Assembly (NCBI GenBank): GCA_002453155.1
Contig: DKGG01000036.1
Location: 1 to 58,271, forward strand
Direction of reading: 5' to 3'
Length of the DNA: 58,271 nucleotides
DNA from: Bdellovibrionaceae bacterium UBA6776
GTDB lineage: Bacteria > Bdellovibrionota > Bdellovibrionia > Bdellovibrionales > UBA1609
The first letter of the stretch is position 1, and each line of letters starts with the position of its first letter. The notes below the pieces were generated by a model. That model saw only the letters and a program-made list of their open reading frames with translations. It did not search any database and was not told the origin of the DNA. Positions 24,077 through 32,572 of the stretch are shown here, piece by piece. The position numbers were made by a program, and so were the translations under genes.

Positions 24077-25621
24077 ATGTTTATATTATCTGTTCCCCGC
24101 ACAATCTTCATCTTTTTCTGCACCCTTTCATTTTTCTTCACATTGAGCTGCACCTCAAAAGGATCTGACTCACACAAAGGCGAGCTTCGAGTTGCGTTGT
24201 CTTCGGCTCCAGCCACTTTAGATCCTCGAAAAGCCACCGATGCCACAGGAATGCGATTGAGCAATTTGATTTTTCAAAGCCTGGTGCGCGTAAATAAAAA
24301 CCTGGAGGTGGAAGGGGATGCGGCGAGCACATGGAGCTTTAAAGACAAAACCTACTTTTTTCAGGTTCCCAAAGGGATCCTGTTTCACAATGGTCGAGCT
24401 CTGACCAAAGAAGACTTGGCCTTTAGTTTTGACGAGTTTCGCTCAAAGAACAGTCCTTTTTCGTCTGCCTTCGCTCCCATTGAGTCCGTGGAAATCAAAG
24501 AAACTCCAGAAGGATTTTCCGTCGCCATTCATGTTTCTGGGTATTCCGCAAAATTCCTCTCTTCGGATCTTCCCGTGCTGAAGATCCTTCCTAAAAAAGA
24601 AGTTTTAGAATCCGGGGAAAGTTTTAAAGACAAGCCCATGGGTTCTGGTCCGCTAAAAGTCGATGAGATTGGTGTCCAAAATATTCTTTTGGAACGAGCA
24701 CAGCCTTTGAGCGAAGACTCCACTTTGTTTCGAAAATTCAACTTCAAGGTCATTAAAGACGATTTTACCCGCTCACAAAAACTTCTCAAAGGCGAATTGG
24801 ACATTGCCATTGCGGAACTTCCTCCAGATATGGTTCGACGTCTGGAGAAACAAAGTGCCGAGGAATTGACCATTTTAACTTATCCTGGCTTGTCCATGAC
24901 CTACCTTTTGATGAACCTTAAGGATAAAACTCTCGCGGACAAGAATGTTCGCAAAGCGCTCAATCAGGCCTTGAACCGGGAAGAAATCATTCAGCACAAG
25001 TTGCTTGGATTGGGCCAAGCCGCCACATCAATTTTGACTCCCAACAACCCGTTTTTTAATGGCGAGCTAAAGAATCCTGAGTTTGATTTAGGTGCCGCTC
25101 AAAAAGTTTTAAAGAATGTGGGAACTCTTTCTTTAAAGACCTCTTCCAATCCTACAGCCATTGATCATGGGAAGGTTTTGGCCAACCAGTTGGAACAGGC
25201 CGGACTTAAAATCAATTTGCAAAGTTTTGAATGGGGCACTTTCTACAACGATGTGAAAACGGGAAATTTTCAGCTGGCCACCATGAAGTGGGTTGGAGCC
25301 TTTGATCCCGACATTTATCGAATTGCCTTTCACTCCAAAGAACTTCCTCCCGGAAGAAATCGAAGCAACTATATAAATTCCGAGCTGGATCCTCTTTTGG
25401 ACAAAGCCTTCCAAATTGAAGATTTGGCCGAGCGCAAAAAAGTCTATTTGAAAATTCAAAAAATGGTTTTTGATGATTTTGCCATTTTGCCCCTTTGGTA
25501 CGAAACCCAAGCGGCAGTTCTGCGAAAGGGCTTGGAAGGTTTTGAAACCTCTCCTTTGAGTGATTACTACGGTCTTCTTCAACTGAAAACGAGTGGGAAT
25601 GCAAATGGAACCAATGACTAA
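24077..25621 (+). CDS. Peptide/solute-binding lipoprotein of an ABC transporter (family 5)
   Basis: A lipoprotein with signal peptide and lipobox FTLSC followed by a family-5 solute-binding domain like OppA/DppA: ELRVALSSAPATLDPRKATD at the front, LMNLKDKTLADKNVRKALNQALNRE in the middle and WVGAFDPDIY later. Family members bind oligopeptides, nickel or sugars at the outer face of the inner membrane. The ATG at 24077 is chosen because the signal peptide begins there. No permease or ATPase genes are near, so its transporter is unknown. The following gene overlaps its end. Confidence 0.85.
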   Translation: MFILSVPRTIFIFFCTLSFFFTLSCTSKGSDSHKGELRVALSSAPATLDPRKATDATGMRLSNLIFQSLVRVNKNLEVEGDAASTWSFKDKTYFFQVPKGILFHNGRALTKEDLAFSFDEFRSKNSPFSSAFAPIESVEIKETPEGFSVAIHVSGYSAKFLSSDLPVLKILPKKEVLESGESFKDKPMGSGPLKVDEIGVQNILLERAQPLSEDSTLFRKFNFKVIKDDFTRSQKLLKGELDIAIAELPPDMVRRLEKQSAEELTILTYPGLSMTYLLMNLKDKTLADKNVRKALNQALNREEIIQHKLLGLGQAATSILTPNNPFFNGELKNPEFDLGAAQKVLKNVGTLSLKTSSNPTAIDHGKVLANQLEQAGLKINLQSFEWGTFYNDVKTGNFQLATMKWVGAFDPDIYRIAFHSKELPPGRNRSNYINSELDPLLDKAFQIEDLAERKKVYLKIQKMVFDDFAILPLWYETQAAVLRKGLEGFETSPLSDYYGLLQLKTSGNANGTND

Positions 25622-26543
25622 GAAAAAGTGGAGTCTTGTTTACGGTTTGATCTTGCTGGTCATTGCTGTGGACCAGGGCACCAAAATTTGGGCTCTCAAC
25701 AACATTCATCAACTGGAGTTCCATGGTTTTTTTGGTTTTGTACTTCACCGAAACCCCGGTGCAATTTTAGGAACTTTTGCAGACCTTCCTCCCCTTCTTC
25801 GAGTCGTGAGTCTTTCCACTGCAGGCGCCTTTTTAATTTTTCTTTTTGGAATTCTTCAATACCTACTTCCTCGAAGCCTCATGATTCTGCGCTGTGGAAT
25901 GAGCATTCTTTTGGGAGGAATTCTTGGCAATGTTTGGGACCGCGTCACCGAAGGTGCGGTGGTGGATTTTATTTTGCTTCGAGGTTTTGGGTGGACCTCT
26001 CCTGCATTCAACATGGCCGATGCCATACAGTGGGTGGGCTATGCCATGGTGGTTTACAGTTTGACCGCACAGGCTCATTTGATTTGGCCGGATAAAAATG
26101 CCCGCCGAAATTTTTGGATCAATCCCAGCTTTCAGCTGAAGTATTGCTTTATACTTTCTTTGATCGGTCTTTCTTTTGCGATCATCAGTGGGGTCTTTTC
26201 CTATTCTTATTTGCAGATCACCATTGATGATTTGGTTTTGGGATCGCCCCAATTGATGGAGCGAAGATTTTTGATTCCCTTTTTTCAAACCTATTTGGTG
26301 ATGACTTTCGTCTTCTTACTGGCTCTTTTTGTTTTGGGTCGGGTCTTAAGTCACCGCATTGCGGGCCCCATCTATGCCTTTGAAAAGTTTCTTGAGGATT
26401 TGCTTGAAGGCAAGGACCGGGATTTGAGACTGCGTGCCGGAGATGAATTCAAACACCTTGAAGAAGTGGCCGAAAAAATCAAAATCAAGTTGGAAGAGGC
26501 TCGACAAATCAAGAAAGAAGAGACACCTGCTCCACTCGACTGA
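25605..26543 (+). CDS. lspA: Lipoprotein signal peptidase (LspA) fused to a membrane-HAMP module
   Basis: The first 165 residues are signal peptidase II, which removes the signal peptide of prolipoproteins. The catalytic aspartates lie in GNVWDRVTEG and FNMADAIQW, with four membrane segments. The protein then continues with two more membrane segments and a HAMP-type linker (HRIAGPIYAFEKFL, LRLRAGDEFKHLEEV), ending in a charged helix. LspA normally ends after about 165 residues, so this is a clear fusion in one frame. Several starts are possible (25593 GTG, 25605, 25614); I use 25605. The last 35 bp overlap the convergent exonuclease gene. Confidence 0.82.
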   Translation: MEPMTKKKWSLVYGLILLVIAVDQGTKIWALNNIHQLEFHGFFGFVLHRNPGAILGTFADLPPLLRVVSLSTAGAFLIFLFGILQYLLPRSLMILRCGMSILLGGILGNVWDRVTEGAVVDFILLRGFGWTSPAFNMADAIQWVGYAMVVYSLTAQAHLIWPDKNARRNFWINPSFQLKYCFILSLIGLSFAIISGVFSYSYLQITIDDLVLGSPQLMERRFLIPFFQTYLVMTFVFLLALFVLGRVLSHRIAGPIYAFEKFLEDLLEGKDRDLRLRAGDEFKHLEEVAEKIKIKLEEARQIKKEETPAPLD

Positions 26544-27339
26544 GGTAATAGCGTTTTTCTTTTCCCGAATCTAAATCTAAGGCCGAGAGAAAGTCTCGCT
26601 CAGGACCTCGAACAATGCCCAAAGGTTTTACTTTGCGAGGCTTCCCAGGTCGAGAACCTCCTCCATAGGACATCTCCACTTCCATCCCCTCTTGAATGGC
26701 ACGAATCAGTGGCCTTGTCGGCCCTTTTTCTTGAAGTTCTTCAATGGAAAAGTCTTTCCAATAAAGTGTTTGGCCTTGAGTGGCAGCCAATTCTTTCAAT
26801 GATTTTTCGGAACCAAACCTCTTAAAACATTCCAAGGCTACATTCAGACACGTCATTGCATCGTCAAGAGCGCGGTGGGAATTTCCTGGAGAAATATTGA
26901 GGTGATTGGCCAAAGTGATCAGCCTGTGGTTTGGACTTTGAGGAATGAGTTCTCGACTCAAAAGACTGCTGCAAAACACAGGCGTTGCTAGAGTTTTAAG
27001 ACCTTTTTTTTCGAACTCAAAAGCAAGAAAGCCCATATCAAAGGGAGAATGATGAGCCACCATCACGCCATTTTTTACAAAATTGTAAAAATCTTCAATG
27101 ACGTCTGAGATGGACGAAGAGTTAGCAACCATTTCGTTGGTGATGCCATGGATGTCGATCACAAATTGCTTCATGGGCTTTGAGGGTTTTACGAGGGCTT
27201 GAAACTGATCCGTGACTTTTCCATCTTTCCACTTCACCGCAGCCATTTCACAAATTTCATCGCCTACCGGATATTTTCCACTGGTCTCTAAATCAAAGGC
27301 AATCCATTCTACATTTTCAATTTTCTGATTTTCCCACAT
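26509..27339 (-). CDS. DEDDh 3'-5' exonuclease fused to a WYL-like domain
   Basis: Residues 8-175 are a DnaQ-type 3'-5' exonuclease: D16 and E18 in FDLETSG, HGITNEM, VAHHSPFDMGFL and the HRALDDA motif supply the DEDDh metal ligands. After a short linker, residues 205-276 resemble a WYL domain (RAIQEGMEVEMSYGG, VKPLGIVRG, KEKRYYLSRVEQV). WYL domains bind nucleic acid or ligands and occur in regulators and defence proteins. The function of this fusion is unknown: DNA repair, RNA decay or defence are all possible. It overlaps lspA convergently by 35 bp. Confidence 0.75.
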   Translation of the reverse strand: MWENQKIENVEWIAFDLETSGKYPVGDEICEMAAVKWKDGKVTDQFQALVKPSKPMKQFVIDIHGITNEMVANSSSISDVIEDFYNFVKNGVMVAHHSPFDMGFLAFEFEKKGLKTLATPVFCSSLLSRELIPQSPNHRLITLANHLNISPGNSHRALDDAMTCLNVALECFKRFGSEKSLKELAATQGQTLYWKDFSIEELQEKGPTRPLIRAIQEGMEVEMSYGGGSRPGKPRKVKPLGIVRGPERDFLSALDLDSGKEKRYYLSRVEQVSLLS

Positions 27340-27349
27340 TCACTTGGCC

Positions 27350-27898
27350 TTACTCTTTTTTTGATTTTACAAAGTAGCTCAAAGTGTATCCGGATTTCGC
27401 AGGAATATCGAGTTGGATTTCTTCACCCTTTTTCTCAAGAACAACACGAAGACCACTTTGATAGGGTTTTTCCTCGAAAGTTACCACTTGTCCCTCAAAG
27501 ACCTGCCACTCCCATGATGGAGTTTGAGATTCTTTATCAAAGACCAACTCCTCTTTTACAAAGCGCACCAAAGCCTTTGGATCAACGGCAAGAACCATCC
27601 CCAAGATTCCCCCATGGAGATGTGGTTCAAATCCTAATCTTTTCTGGCGCTCTTTCAACTCACTCCATGCAACCTGTTTGGAGTTCAAAGTAAAGGGTTG
27701 AACTTCAGCAAGCACGCCGGAATCAGAGATCCAAAGATTTCCCTGAACCGGTGTGTATTTCGATGGCTTCACATCAAAAACCAGATTTTCCTCGCAGGAA
27801 TTCCTAGATCCACCTTCGGCCCTACTGTCAAAAACGTAGACACTCAGACCCAAAGCGGCACTGATTGCAGTGAGATAAAGTCTTCTTTTTCCGTTCAT
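27350..27898 (-). CDS. Secreted protein of unknown function (182 aa)
   Basis: The N-terminus is a likely signal peptide (YLTAISAALGLSVYVFDSRA). The mature part is beta-rich, for instance GNLWISDSGVLAEVQPFTLN and WEWQVFEGQVVTFEEKPY, with a pattern reminiscent of LolA-type lipoprotein carriers, but I cannot confirm this. AAAGGA precedes the ATG. It lies 10 bp before the exonuclease gene on the same strand and may be co-transcribed with it. Confidence 0.6.
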   Translation of the reverse strand: MNGKRRLYLTAISAALGLSVYVFDSRAEGGSRNSCEENLVFDVKPSKYTPVQGNLWISDSGVLAEVQPFTLNSKQVAWSELKERQKRLGFEPHLHGGILGMVLAVDPKALVRFVKEELVFDKESQTPSWEWQVFEGQVVTFEEKPYQSGLRVVLEKKGEEIQLDIPAKSGYTLSYFVKSKKE

Positions 27899-28086
27899 TT
27901 CAATTCCTTTGGTTTCTCTCTCTTACAGAGCAAATCCAATGCCTGAAGGTAGATTTGTCTGGATCGATTCATCGGTCGAAACCCCCGAACAAGTTCGAAC
28001 AGAAGTTGAGTCGCCTTCGTTGACGGTTTTTCCAAATACAGTAAGTTTTTCAAAGCACACCCAGTTAAAAAAACAAAGGAGACCTT

Positions 28087-28719
28087 ATGAAAGAGACATT
28101 TCGAACAGCAACGATATTCTTGATCGCAACACTCTCAATGACCCTTGGCACTTTTGCCTTTGGGACCACATCCCCGCTTTCACTGGGGGATACGGCATCT
28201 GTTCATTTAGACCCAGATGGTGGATACATTGCCTATTGCAAAAACGGAGACATTGAACACATCTCGGATATGGATCTGAAGCTGGACAATATGTGTCCAC
28301 GCCTGGAGAAAATCGACTCTCTTGGCATCTTATCCATTCAAATGCGCGAAGATGGGAACTTTGATGTCCTTTGCCAAGATCTTTCCAAAGCCACCGTCAC
28401 TCGCGAAGAAATTTTAAGTGGCAAAGTTTGTCCGCGGCAACAGGCGGCATTGCTTGAGGATGGAACCTATAAAAAAGTTGAAGGCTCTCCAAGTTACTAT
28501 GATCAAAAACTCCAAGTGACCTATGCCAATGGAGAGCTTTCGCAGGTCTATATACACCTTCGCCCGAATTCAAATTGGACCTGCAACTTGGTCTGCAAGG
28601 ACAACATTTGCAAAGGAAAGGCATCCAATTCAGATTCGATTACCGTCGAAGTGATTGGCAAAAATAAATATCGATTCGTAGAAAATGGGAATAAATGGGG
28701 AGTCTTTGAAAAGCTCTAA
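28087..28719 (+). CDS. Secreted protein of unknown function (210 aa)
   Basis: A signal peptide is clear (TATIFLIATLSMTLGTFAFG). The mature protein has seven Cys that could form disulphides; two short segments look like internal repeats, each with a Cys (YIAYCKNGDIEHIS and FDVLCQDLSKATVT, followed by MCPR and VCPR). AAAGGAG lies before the ATG. A hairpin at 28743-28778 follows the stop. I do not recognise the family. Confidence 0.7.
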   Translation: MKETFRTATIFLIATLSMTLGTFAFGTTSPLSLGDTASVHLDPDGGYIAYCKNGDIEHISDMDLKLDNMCPRLEKIDSLGILSIQMREDGNFDVLCQDLSKATVTREEILSGKVCPRQQAALLEDGTYKKVEGSPSYYDQKLQVTYANGELSQVYIHLRPNSNWTCNLVCKDNICKGKASNSDSITVEVIGKNKYRFVENGNKWGVFEKL

Positions 28720-28742
28720 ATTCATTGATTCTTAAAAGAGGC

Positions 28743-28778
28743 AAAGGAGAGTGCCGATGAACCGTCGAGCTCTCCTTT
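28743..28778 (+). terminator. Rho-independent terminator after the 28087 gene
   Basis: A 9-bp stem AAAGGAGAG/CTCTCCTTT (28743-28751 with 28770-28778), with an inner CGA/TCG stem and two further T residues, lies 23 bases after the stop codon. The downstream T run makes a plus-strand terminator likely. The same bases also encode a tiny open frame (28757-28831), which I therefore doubt. Confidence 0.6.
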
Positions 28779-28947
28779 TTGCTCTGTTCATTTTTCGCTT
28801 TCATTGCCGGGAATTTTCCGCTACCTTTTAAAAGTAGGTTGATGGAGACGCCTGACCCGCCAAAGAGAACCTCACTCCATTTTAAAATAAAAACTCACTT
28901 GATGGCCAAATTGCGGGGGACTGGTCGCTGTATCAAAGGAGTTTCAT

Positions 28948-29388
28948 ATGTCCCGTCTCGCGTCTCTCAAAATCAAAGCCAAACTGCTTCAAAAGGCCAA
29001 ACTCAAATCAGGAAAGCCCATTGCTCTTAAAGAGGCTTACGTCATTCTTGCAAAATCTGCGGGATATGAATCATGGCGCGAAATGAAAAACAACATCGAA
29101 CAGTACGCACTCTTTCGTCCCTCAGGGGCGAGCCTGCCCTACTGGAACAATTGGTATTCCACTTATGAGGAAGCCAAGTCCCACCAAAAGGAAGGAACTG
29201 ATTTTTTGCTTCCCCATGAACAGCATTTTTTCCTTTGCGGAAAGGATCACATCGAGGCCCTTGGGATTCCTCCCGAGGACAGTGACCTTAAAAAGGTTGG
29301 GACCGACTGGCATTTTCCCAAGGACAAAGTGGCCTTTGAGCGCCTCAAAGAAAAAATCAAAAGACACCTGGCAAAGGCGCAATCATGA
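28948..29388 (+). CDS. Small protein with a glyoxalase-related N-terminal domain
   Basis: The first 50 residues (AKLLQKAKLKSGKPIALKEAYVILAKSAGYESWREMK) resemble the short helical domain found at the front of some glyoxalase-superfamily proteins. The rest (FLLPHEQHFFLCGKDHIEALGI) is unknown. AAAGGAG precedes the ATG. It overlaps the next gene by 4 bp, so the two are translationally coupled. No enzyme activity can be assigned. Confidence 0.65.
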   Translation: MSRLASLKIKAKLLQKAKLKSGKPIALKEAYVILAKSAGYESWREMKNNIEQYALFRPSGASLPYWNNWYSTYEEAKSHQKEGTDFLLPHEQHFFLCGKDHIEALGIPPEDSDLKKVGTDWHFPKDKVAFERLKEKIKRHLAKAQS

Positions 29389-29804
29389 AACCCACTTACC
29401 TTCATCCCACACAAGAATCAGGTCGCAGGCTTTTTTCGCAAAATCGAAAAGGGCCTGTGGTTATGCTCAATCTTCTGAAGTTTCGCGAGACGGCCGATTA
29501 CTCCGGCCTTGAAAACTTAGCGCCCGCAAATTCGATTTCGGGACGGGAAGCCTTTGAGCGCTATATTTCTCGCACCCGGCCTTTTTTAGAAGAATCTGGT
29601 GGAAAGATCTTGTTCTTGGGAGAGTCCAATGACTTTTTAATCGGACCCGAAGACGAAGCTTGGGATTATGTCATGTTGATTCAACAAAACTCATTGGAGG
29701 ACTTCTTGAGCTTTGCAAGCAACGAAGAATACCTGAAAGGGATGGGCCACAGAGATGCGGCCCTGATCGATTCGCGTCTGCTCCCCGTTTGGCGCCACGA
29801 CTAA
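29385..29804 (+). CDS. DUF1330-like protein
   Basis: A 139-residue protein with the pattern of the DUF1330 family, a ferredoxin-like dimeric alpha/beta-barrel fold (GPVVMLNLLKFRETADY, EAFERYISRTRPFLEESGG, WDYVMLIQQNSLEDFLSFA, GMGHRDAALIDSRLLPV). The biochemical role of this family is unclear. It overlaps the previous gene by 4 bp. Confidence 0.75.
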   Translation: MKPTYLHPTQESGRRLFSQNRKGPVVMLNLLKFRETADYSGLENLAPANSISGREAFERYISRTRPFLEESGGKILFLGESNDFLIGPEDEAWDYVMLIQQNSLEDFLSFASNEEYLKGMGHRDAALIDSRLLPVWRHD

Positions 29805-29826
29805 AACCCATCTTTCCCGCCACTTA

Positions 29827-29864
29827 ACGCAGCGGGTGCAGATTTTTGTACCTGGCACCTAAAT
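29827..29864. repeat. 38-bp dispersed repeat, copy 1 (GTACCTGGCACC type)
   Basis: These 38 bases match 58206-58243 at 34 positions; the core TACCTGGCACCTAAAT is identical. Both copies are intergenic: this one lies between the DUF1330-like gene and motB. It looks like a small REP-type element. No partner protein is visible. Confidence 0.7.
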
Positions 29865-29872
29865 CGTGCCAA

Positions 29873-30754
29873 CTATTCGGTGTCTTTATCTTTAGAGTTG
29901 GAGAGCTTGTTGACGAAGTTGTTGTAGACGTCCAAGTTCTTTTCGTCTTTGCCAAACACCTTGTTGAGTTTGCGAGGTTTCGATCCGTCGCTCAAAGTGT
30001 CTTTTTGTTTCATGATGATCTTAATTATTCCCTCCTTAGGGCGACCATCTCCAAGGCGGGTGGGCTCCATGGCACGCGCCCGCCCGTGCAAATCTACGCT
30101 TTGATGTTCCAACTTGGCATCAATTTGTGAAATCACCATATCCAAACGTTGCTCTGCAATTTTCTTTGCTCCGCTTTCTCCACCAGAAACTGTGTTCCAG
30201 TACACATCGGAATCAATGTACACATTGGTGTCTTCAAGACCCATGGTTACCGCTTGCAGTTTTCCCATGATCTCTGCGAATTTCCCTGTGGGCTCGGCTG
30301 TTCCTGTTTTAAACATTTGGCGCTCGGGAATTTCAATTTGAATGGTATCCCCTTCCACCTTCATGTCCGAGGCAAAGTCACTCACCTGTTCCATCAAAGC
30401 GGCTTTGACAATATTTTCGGACCCCATACTCATAAAGTTTGGAGTGTAATCCATCGGTCGAATGAAATCTTCAAGAACACGCAAAGGTTCGTTGATCAAA
30501 TCTAAAAACAGCTTTTCCAAAGTCAACTGCACTCCATAGTTGGAGAAGTTGTACTCAATCACACTGGGAGTGGAAAAATAATCCGAAACATTCTTCTTCA
30601 CCTCTGGGGCTTGGTTTAAAAGCCACATCAAAAGGAAAAAGGCCATCATCGCGGTCATGAAATCCGCAAAGGCCACTTTCCAAGATCCCCCATGGGCTCC
30701 ACCGCCCGCAATGGTGATCTTTTTGACGACGACAAGAGGTTGTTTCTCAGCCAT
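29873..30754 (-). CDS. motB: Flagellar stator protein MotB
   Basis: MotB anchors the proton-driven stator to peptidoglycan. The single membrane segment carries the proton-binding aspartate D31 (WKVAFADFMTAMMAFFLLMW). The C-terminal region (about residues 140-265) is OmpA/MotB-like, ending GRARAMEPTRLGDGRPKEG. The gene begins three bases after motA. In between, a long linker includes the plug region. The length of 293 residues is normal. Confidence 0.93.
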   Translation of the reverse strand: MAEKQPLVVVKKITIAGGGAHGGSWKVAFADFMTAMMAFFLLMWLLNQAPEVKKNVSDYFSTPSVIEYNFSNYGVQLTLEKLFLDLINEPLRVLEDFIRPMDYTPNFMSMGSENIVKAALMEQVSDFASDMKVEGDTIQIEIPERQMFKTGTAEPTGKFAEIMGKLQAVTMGLEDTNVYIDSDVYWNTVSGGESGAKKIAEQRLDMVISQIDAKLEHQSVDLHGRARAMEPTRLGDGRPKEGIIKIIMKQKDTLSDGSKPRKLNKVFGKDEKNLDVYNNFVNKLSNSKDKDTE

Positions 30755-30757
30755 ATC

Positions 30758-31618
30758 CTATGCTGCCTTCTTTCCTTCTTTGGTTGCTGTATCCATTTCT
30801 TCAAATGTCGGACGCTCACTTGGATAAATGGTTCGACGAGCAAATTCCACACAAACTAAGGGAGGCGCTCCTCTTTGGAGAGCCACAAGTGCGGCCTTAA
30901 TCACAGAAAGATATCTTCCTTCTGCGCCGATATCCGCGGACATCTTTGTTGCAATAGGAGCAATAAATCCATAACACATCAAAACCCCGAGGAAGGTACC
31001 GATCAGGGCCGCCGCAACCAATGAACCAATCTTTTGTACCCCAGCATCAAGATAATCCATGGTATGCACAATCCCCAAAACCGCGGCCACAATCCCCAGT
31101 CCAGGAAGAGCATCCGCAACCTGCTGAACCGCATGTTGAGCAGCGTGCTCTTCTTCGTGACCGGCTTTAATGTCTTGATCAAGCAAGTCATCCACATCGT
31201 ACTGAGACAAATCCGCAGACAAAGTGATCTTCATCGTGTCACACAGAAAATCAACCGCATGATGGTTTTTCAAAAACGCAGGATAAAGTTTAAAGATCTC
31301 ACTGGAGTCCGGTTCTTCAATGTGTTTTTCCACCGCTTGCGGACCATCTTTACGAAAGATTTGAAACAACTGAAACAAAAGTTGCAAAAGCTCAACGTAT
31401 TCTGCTTTTGAGGGACCTTTTCCAACAAGGGCTTTGATCGCTCCGCTGATGGCCATTTTGATGGTTCCCATGGGGTTTGCAATGATAAATCCACCAAGAG
31501 CCGCCCCTCCAATGATCACCACCTCAAAAGGCTGCCAAACCACATGAAGATGTCCTCCGGCGCCTAGAAAGCCCCCGAAAACACACACGATGACAATAAT
31601 AATACCGACTGCACCCAT
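30758..31618 (-). CDS. motA: Flagellar stator protein MotA
   Basis: MotA forms the proton channel and pushes the rotor. Four membrane segments are visible: near the N-terminus (GIIIVIVCVFGGFLGAGG), after WQPFEVVIIGGAALGG, and two near LGIVAAVLGIVHTM and FLGVLMCYGFIAPI. A cytoplasmic loop of about 100 residues lies between the second and third. The length of 286 is typical of the H+-type family used with LafU/MotB. A perfect palindrome GACCTAGGTC lies 48 bp upstream (31666-31675), shared with flagellin gene 2. Confidence 0.93.
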   Translation of the reverse strand: MGAVGIIIVIVCVFGGFLGAGGHLHVVWQPFEVVIIGGAALGGFIIANPMGTIKMAISGAIKALVGKGPSKAEYVELLQLLFQLFQIFRKDGPQAVEKHIEEPDSSEIFKLYPAFLKNHHAVDFLCDTMKITLSADLSQYDVDDLLDQDIKAGHEEEHAAQHAVQQVADALPGLGIVAAVLGIVHTMDYLDAGVQKIGSLVAAALIGTFLGVLMCYGFIAPIATKMSADIGAEGRYLSVIKAALVALQRGAPPLVCVEFARRTIYPSERPTFEEMDTATKEGKKAA

Positions 31619-31665
31619 ATTTCACCTCTCTGGAGAAATCGGATCATTGACGTGGAAATTCAATT

Positions 31666-31675
31666 GACCTAGGTC
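31666..31675. promoter_or_regulatory. Palindrome GACCTAGGTC upstream of motA
   Basis: A perfect 10-bp palindrome between motA (minus) and the lipase-like gene (plus). The same decamer lies upstream of flagellin gene 2 (57933-57942), and a one-mismatch form upstream of flagellin gene 1 (56580-56589). It is a candidate operator of motility genes, but a chance match cannot be excluded, as the spacing to the start differs. Confidence 0.3.
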
Positions 31676-31699
31676 TAGCTCTTGAAGGAATTCTTACGA

Positions 31700-32572
31700 A
31701 TGCGCTCGAAAAAGCCTGTTATTTTTTATTTTCGAAGCCTTGATACCGTTGGGCGTGATGACATTCGCTTTGGTCTTCTTCATTTCGGAACCTTTGCCAC
31801 CCATTTCAAGAAACATTTAAATCTTCAGGCCCTCGACTTTGTTCCAGTTCTTGGAATGGGAGCTGGACCTCTGTATGACCAAGCTGAAAGAGCCAAAGAG
31901 TTTTTAAAAAATCACCCTCAGTTTCAAAAACCTCCAGGACCCATTCATTTTTTTGGCCACTCTGCCGGTGGACTGGTGGCCAAATTGGTTGCTGAAGATC
32001 CGCAATATCAAAAAGACCTTCAAAGTCTCATCACCATTGGAACTCCCCACCGCAGCTGTCAGGCTGCCGAGTGGGCCGCCAGTCTTCCTGAAGCAAACCC
32101 TAAAGTGGGATTCCTGTACAAACTTTTCGGATATGATTTTTCCAAGAAGAAAGACCTTTTTTTAAGTTTTAAAAAAGTGGTGGAGGAGGAATTTCGATTT
32201 CCCAAAGAAGTTCTGACCGGTTCCATCATATGCGCCCCTCCCAAAGAAAAATGGAGTTGGCTCTATCGATGGATTCACAAAATCCCCGTCATGAAAGATT
32301 TTCGACAGCCCTCAGATGGGTTGATTCAAAAGGACGCTCAGTATTTTGGCGACCACCATTGGGAGTTTGAGCTGGATCACATTCAACAGATTGGTTTTGG
32401 AGGGCAAAAGCAAGAATTCCTTCGCCTTTGCACCTTTCTAGAAACACTGTGGCTGGAAACCGAAAACTTCAAAGAGGAGGCACCCTCCCCTTTACAAACC
32501 GATCAAAGTTTACGTAGCCGTGCAATTTCCTTCAATGCGTCTTTCAATTCCGCACGGGACGCAGAGAGCTGA
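31700..32572 (+). CDS. Alpha/beta-hydrolase, lipase-like
   Basis: The nucleophile elbow GHSAGG holds the catalytic serine (HFFGHSAGGLVAKLVA), followed by TIGTPHRSCQ, a pattern of lipase/PGAP1-like hydrolases. Candidate acid and histidine residues lie near QPSDGLI and FELDHIQQIGF. No signal peptide is visible, so it is probably cytoplasmic. The ATG at 31700 is preceded by GAAGGAA. The last 70 bp overlap the convergent coiled-coil gene, a long antisense overlap. Substrate unknown. Confidence 0.78.
   Translation: MRSKKPVIFYFRSLDTVGRDDIRFGLLHFGTFATHFKKHLNLQALDFVPVLGMGAGPLYDQAERAKEFLKNHPQFQKPPGPIHFFGHSAGGLVAKLVAEDPQYQKDLQSLITIGTPHRSCQAAEWAASLPEANPKVGFLYKLFGYDFSKKKDLFLSFKKVVEEEFRFPKEVLTGSIICAPPKEKWSWLYRWIHKIPVMKDFRQPSDGLIQKDAQYFGDHHWEFELDHIQQIGFGGQKQEFLRLCTFLETLWLETENFKEEAPSPLQTDQSLRSRAISFNASFNSARDAES

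Noticed and set aside
28757..28831. A 24-codon open frame (MNRRALLFALF...) after the 28087 gene
   Set aside because: It has a start codon and GGAG upstream, but it falls on the stem of a likely terminator and ends after 24 residues; the hairpin explains the sequence better.
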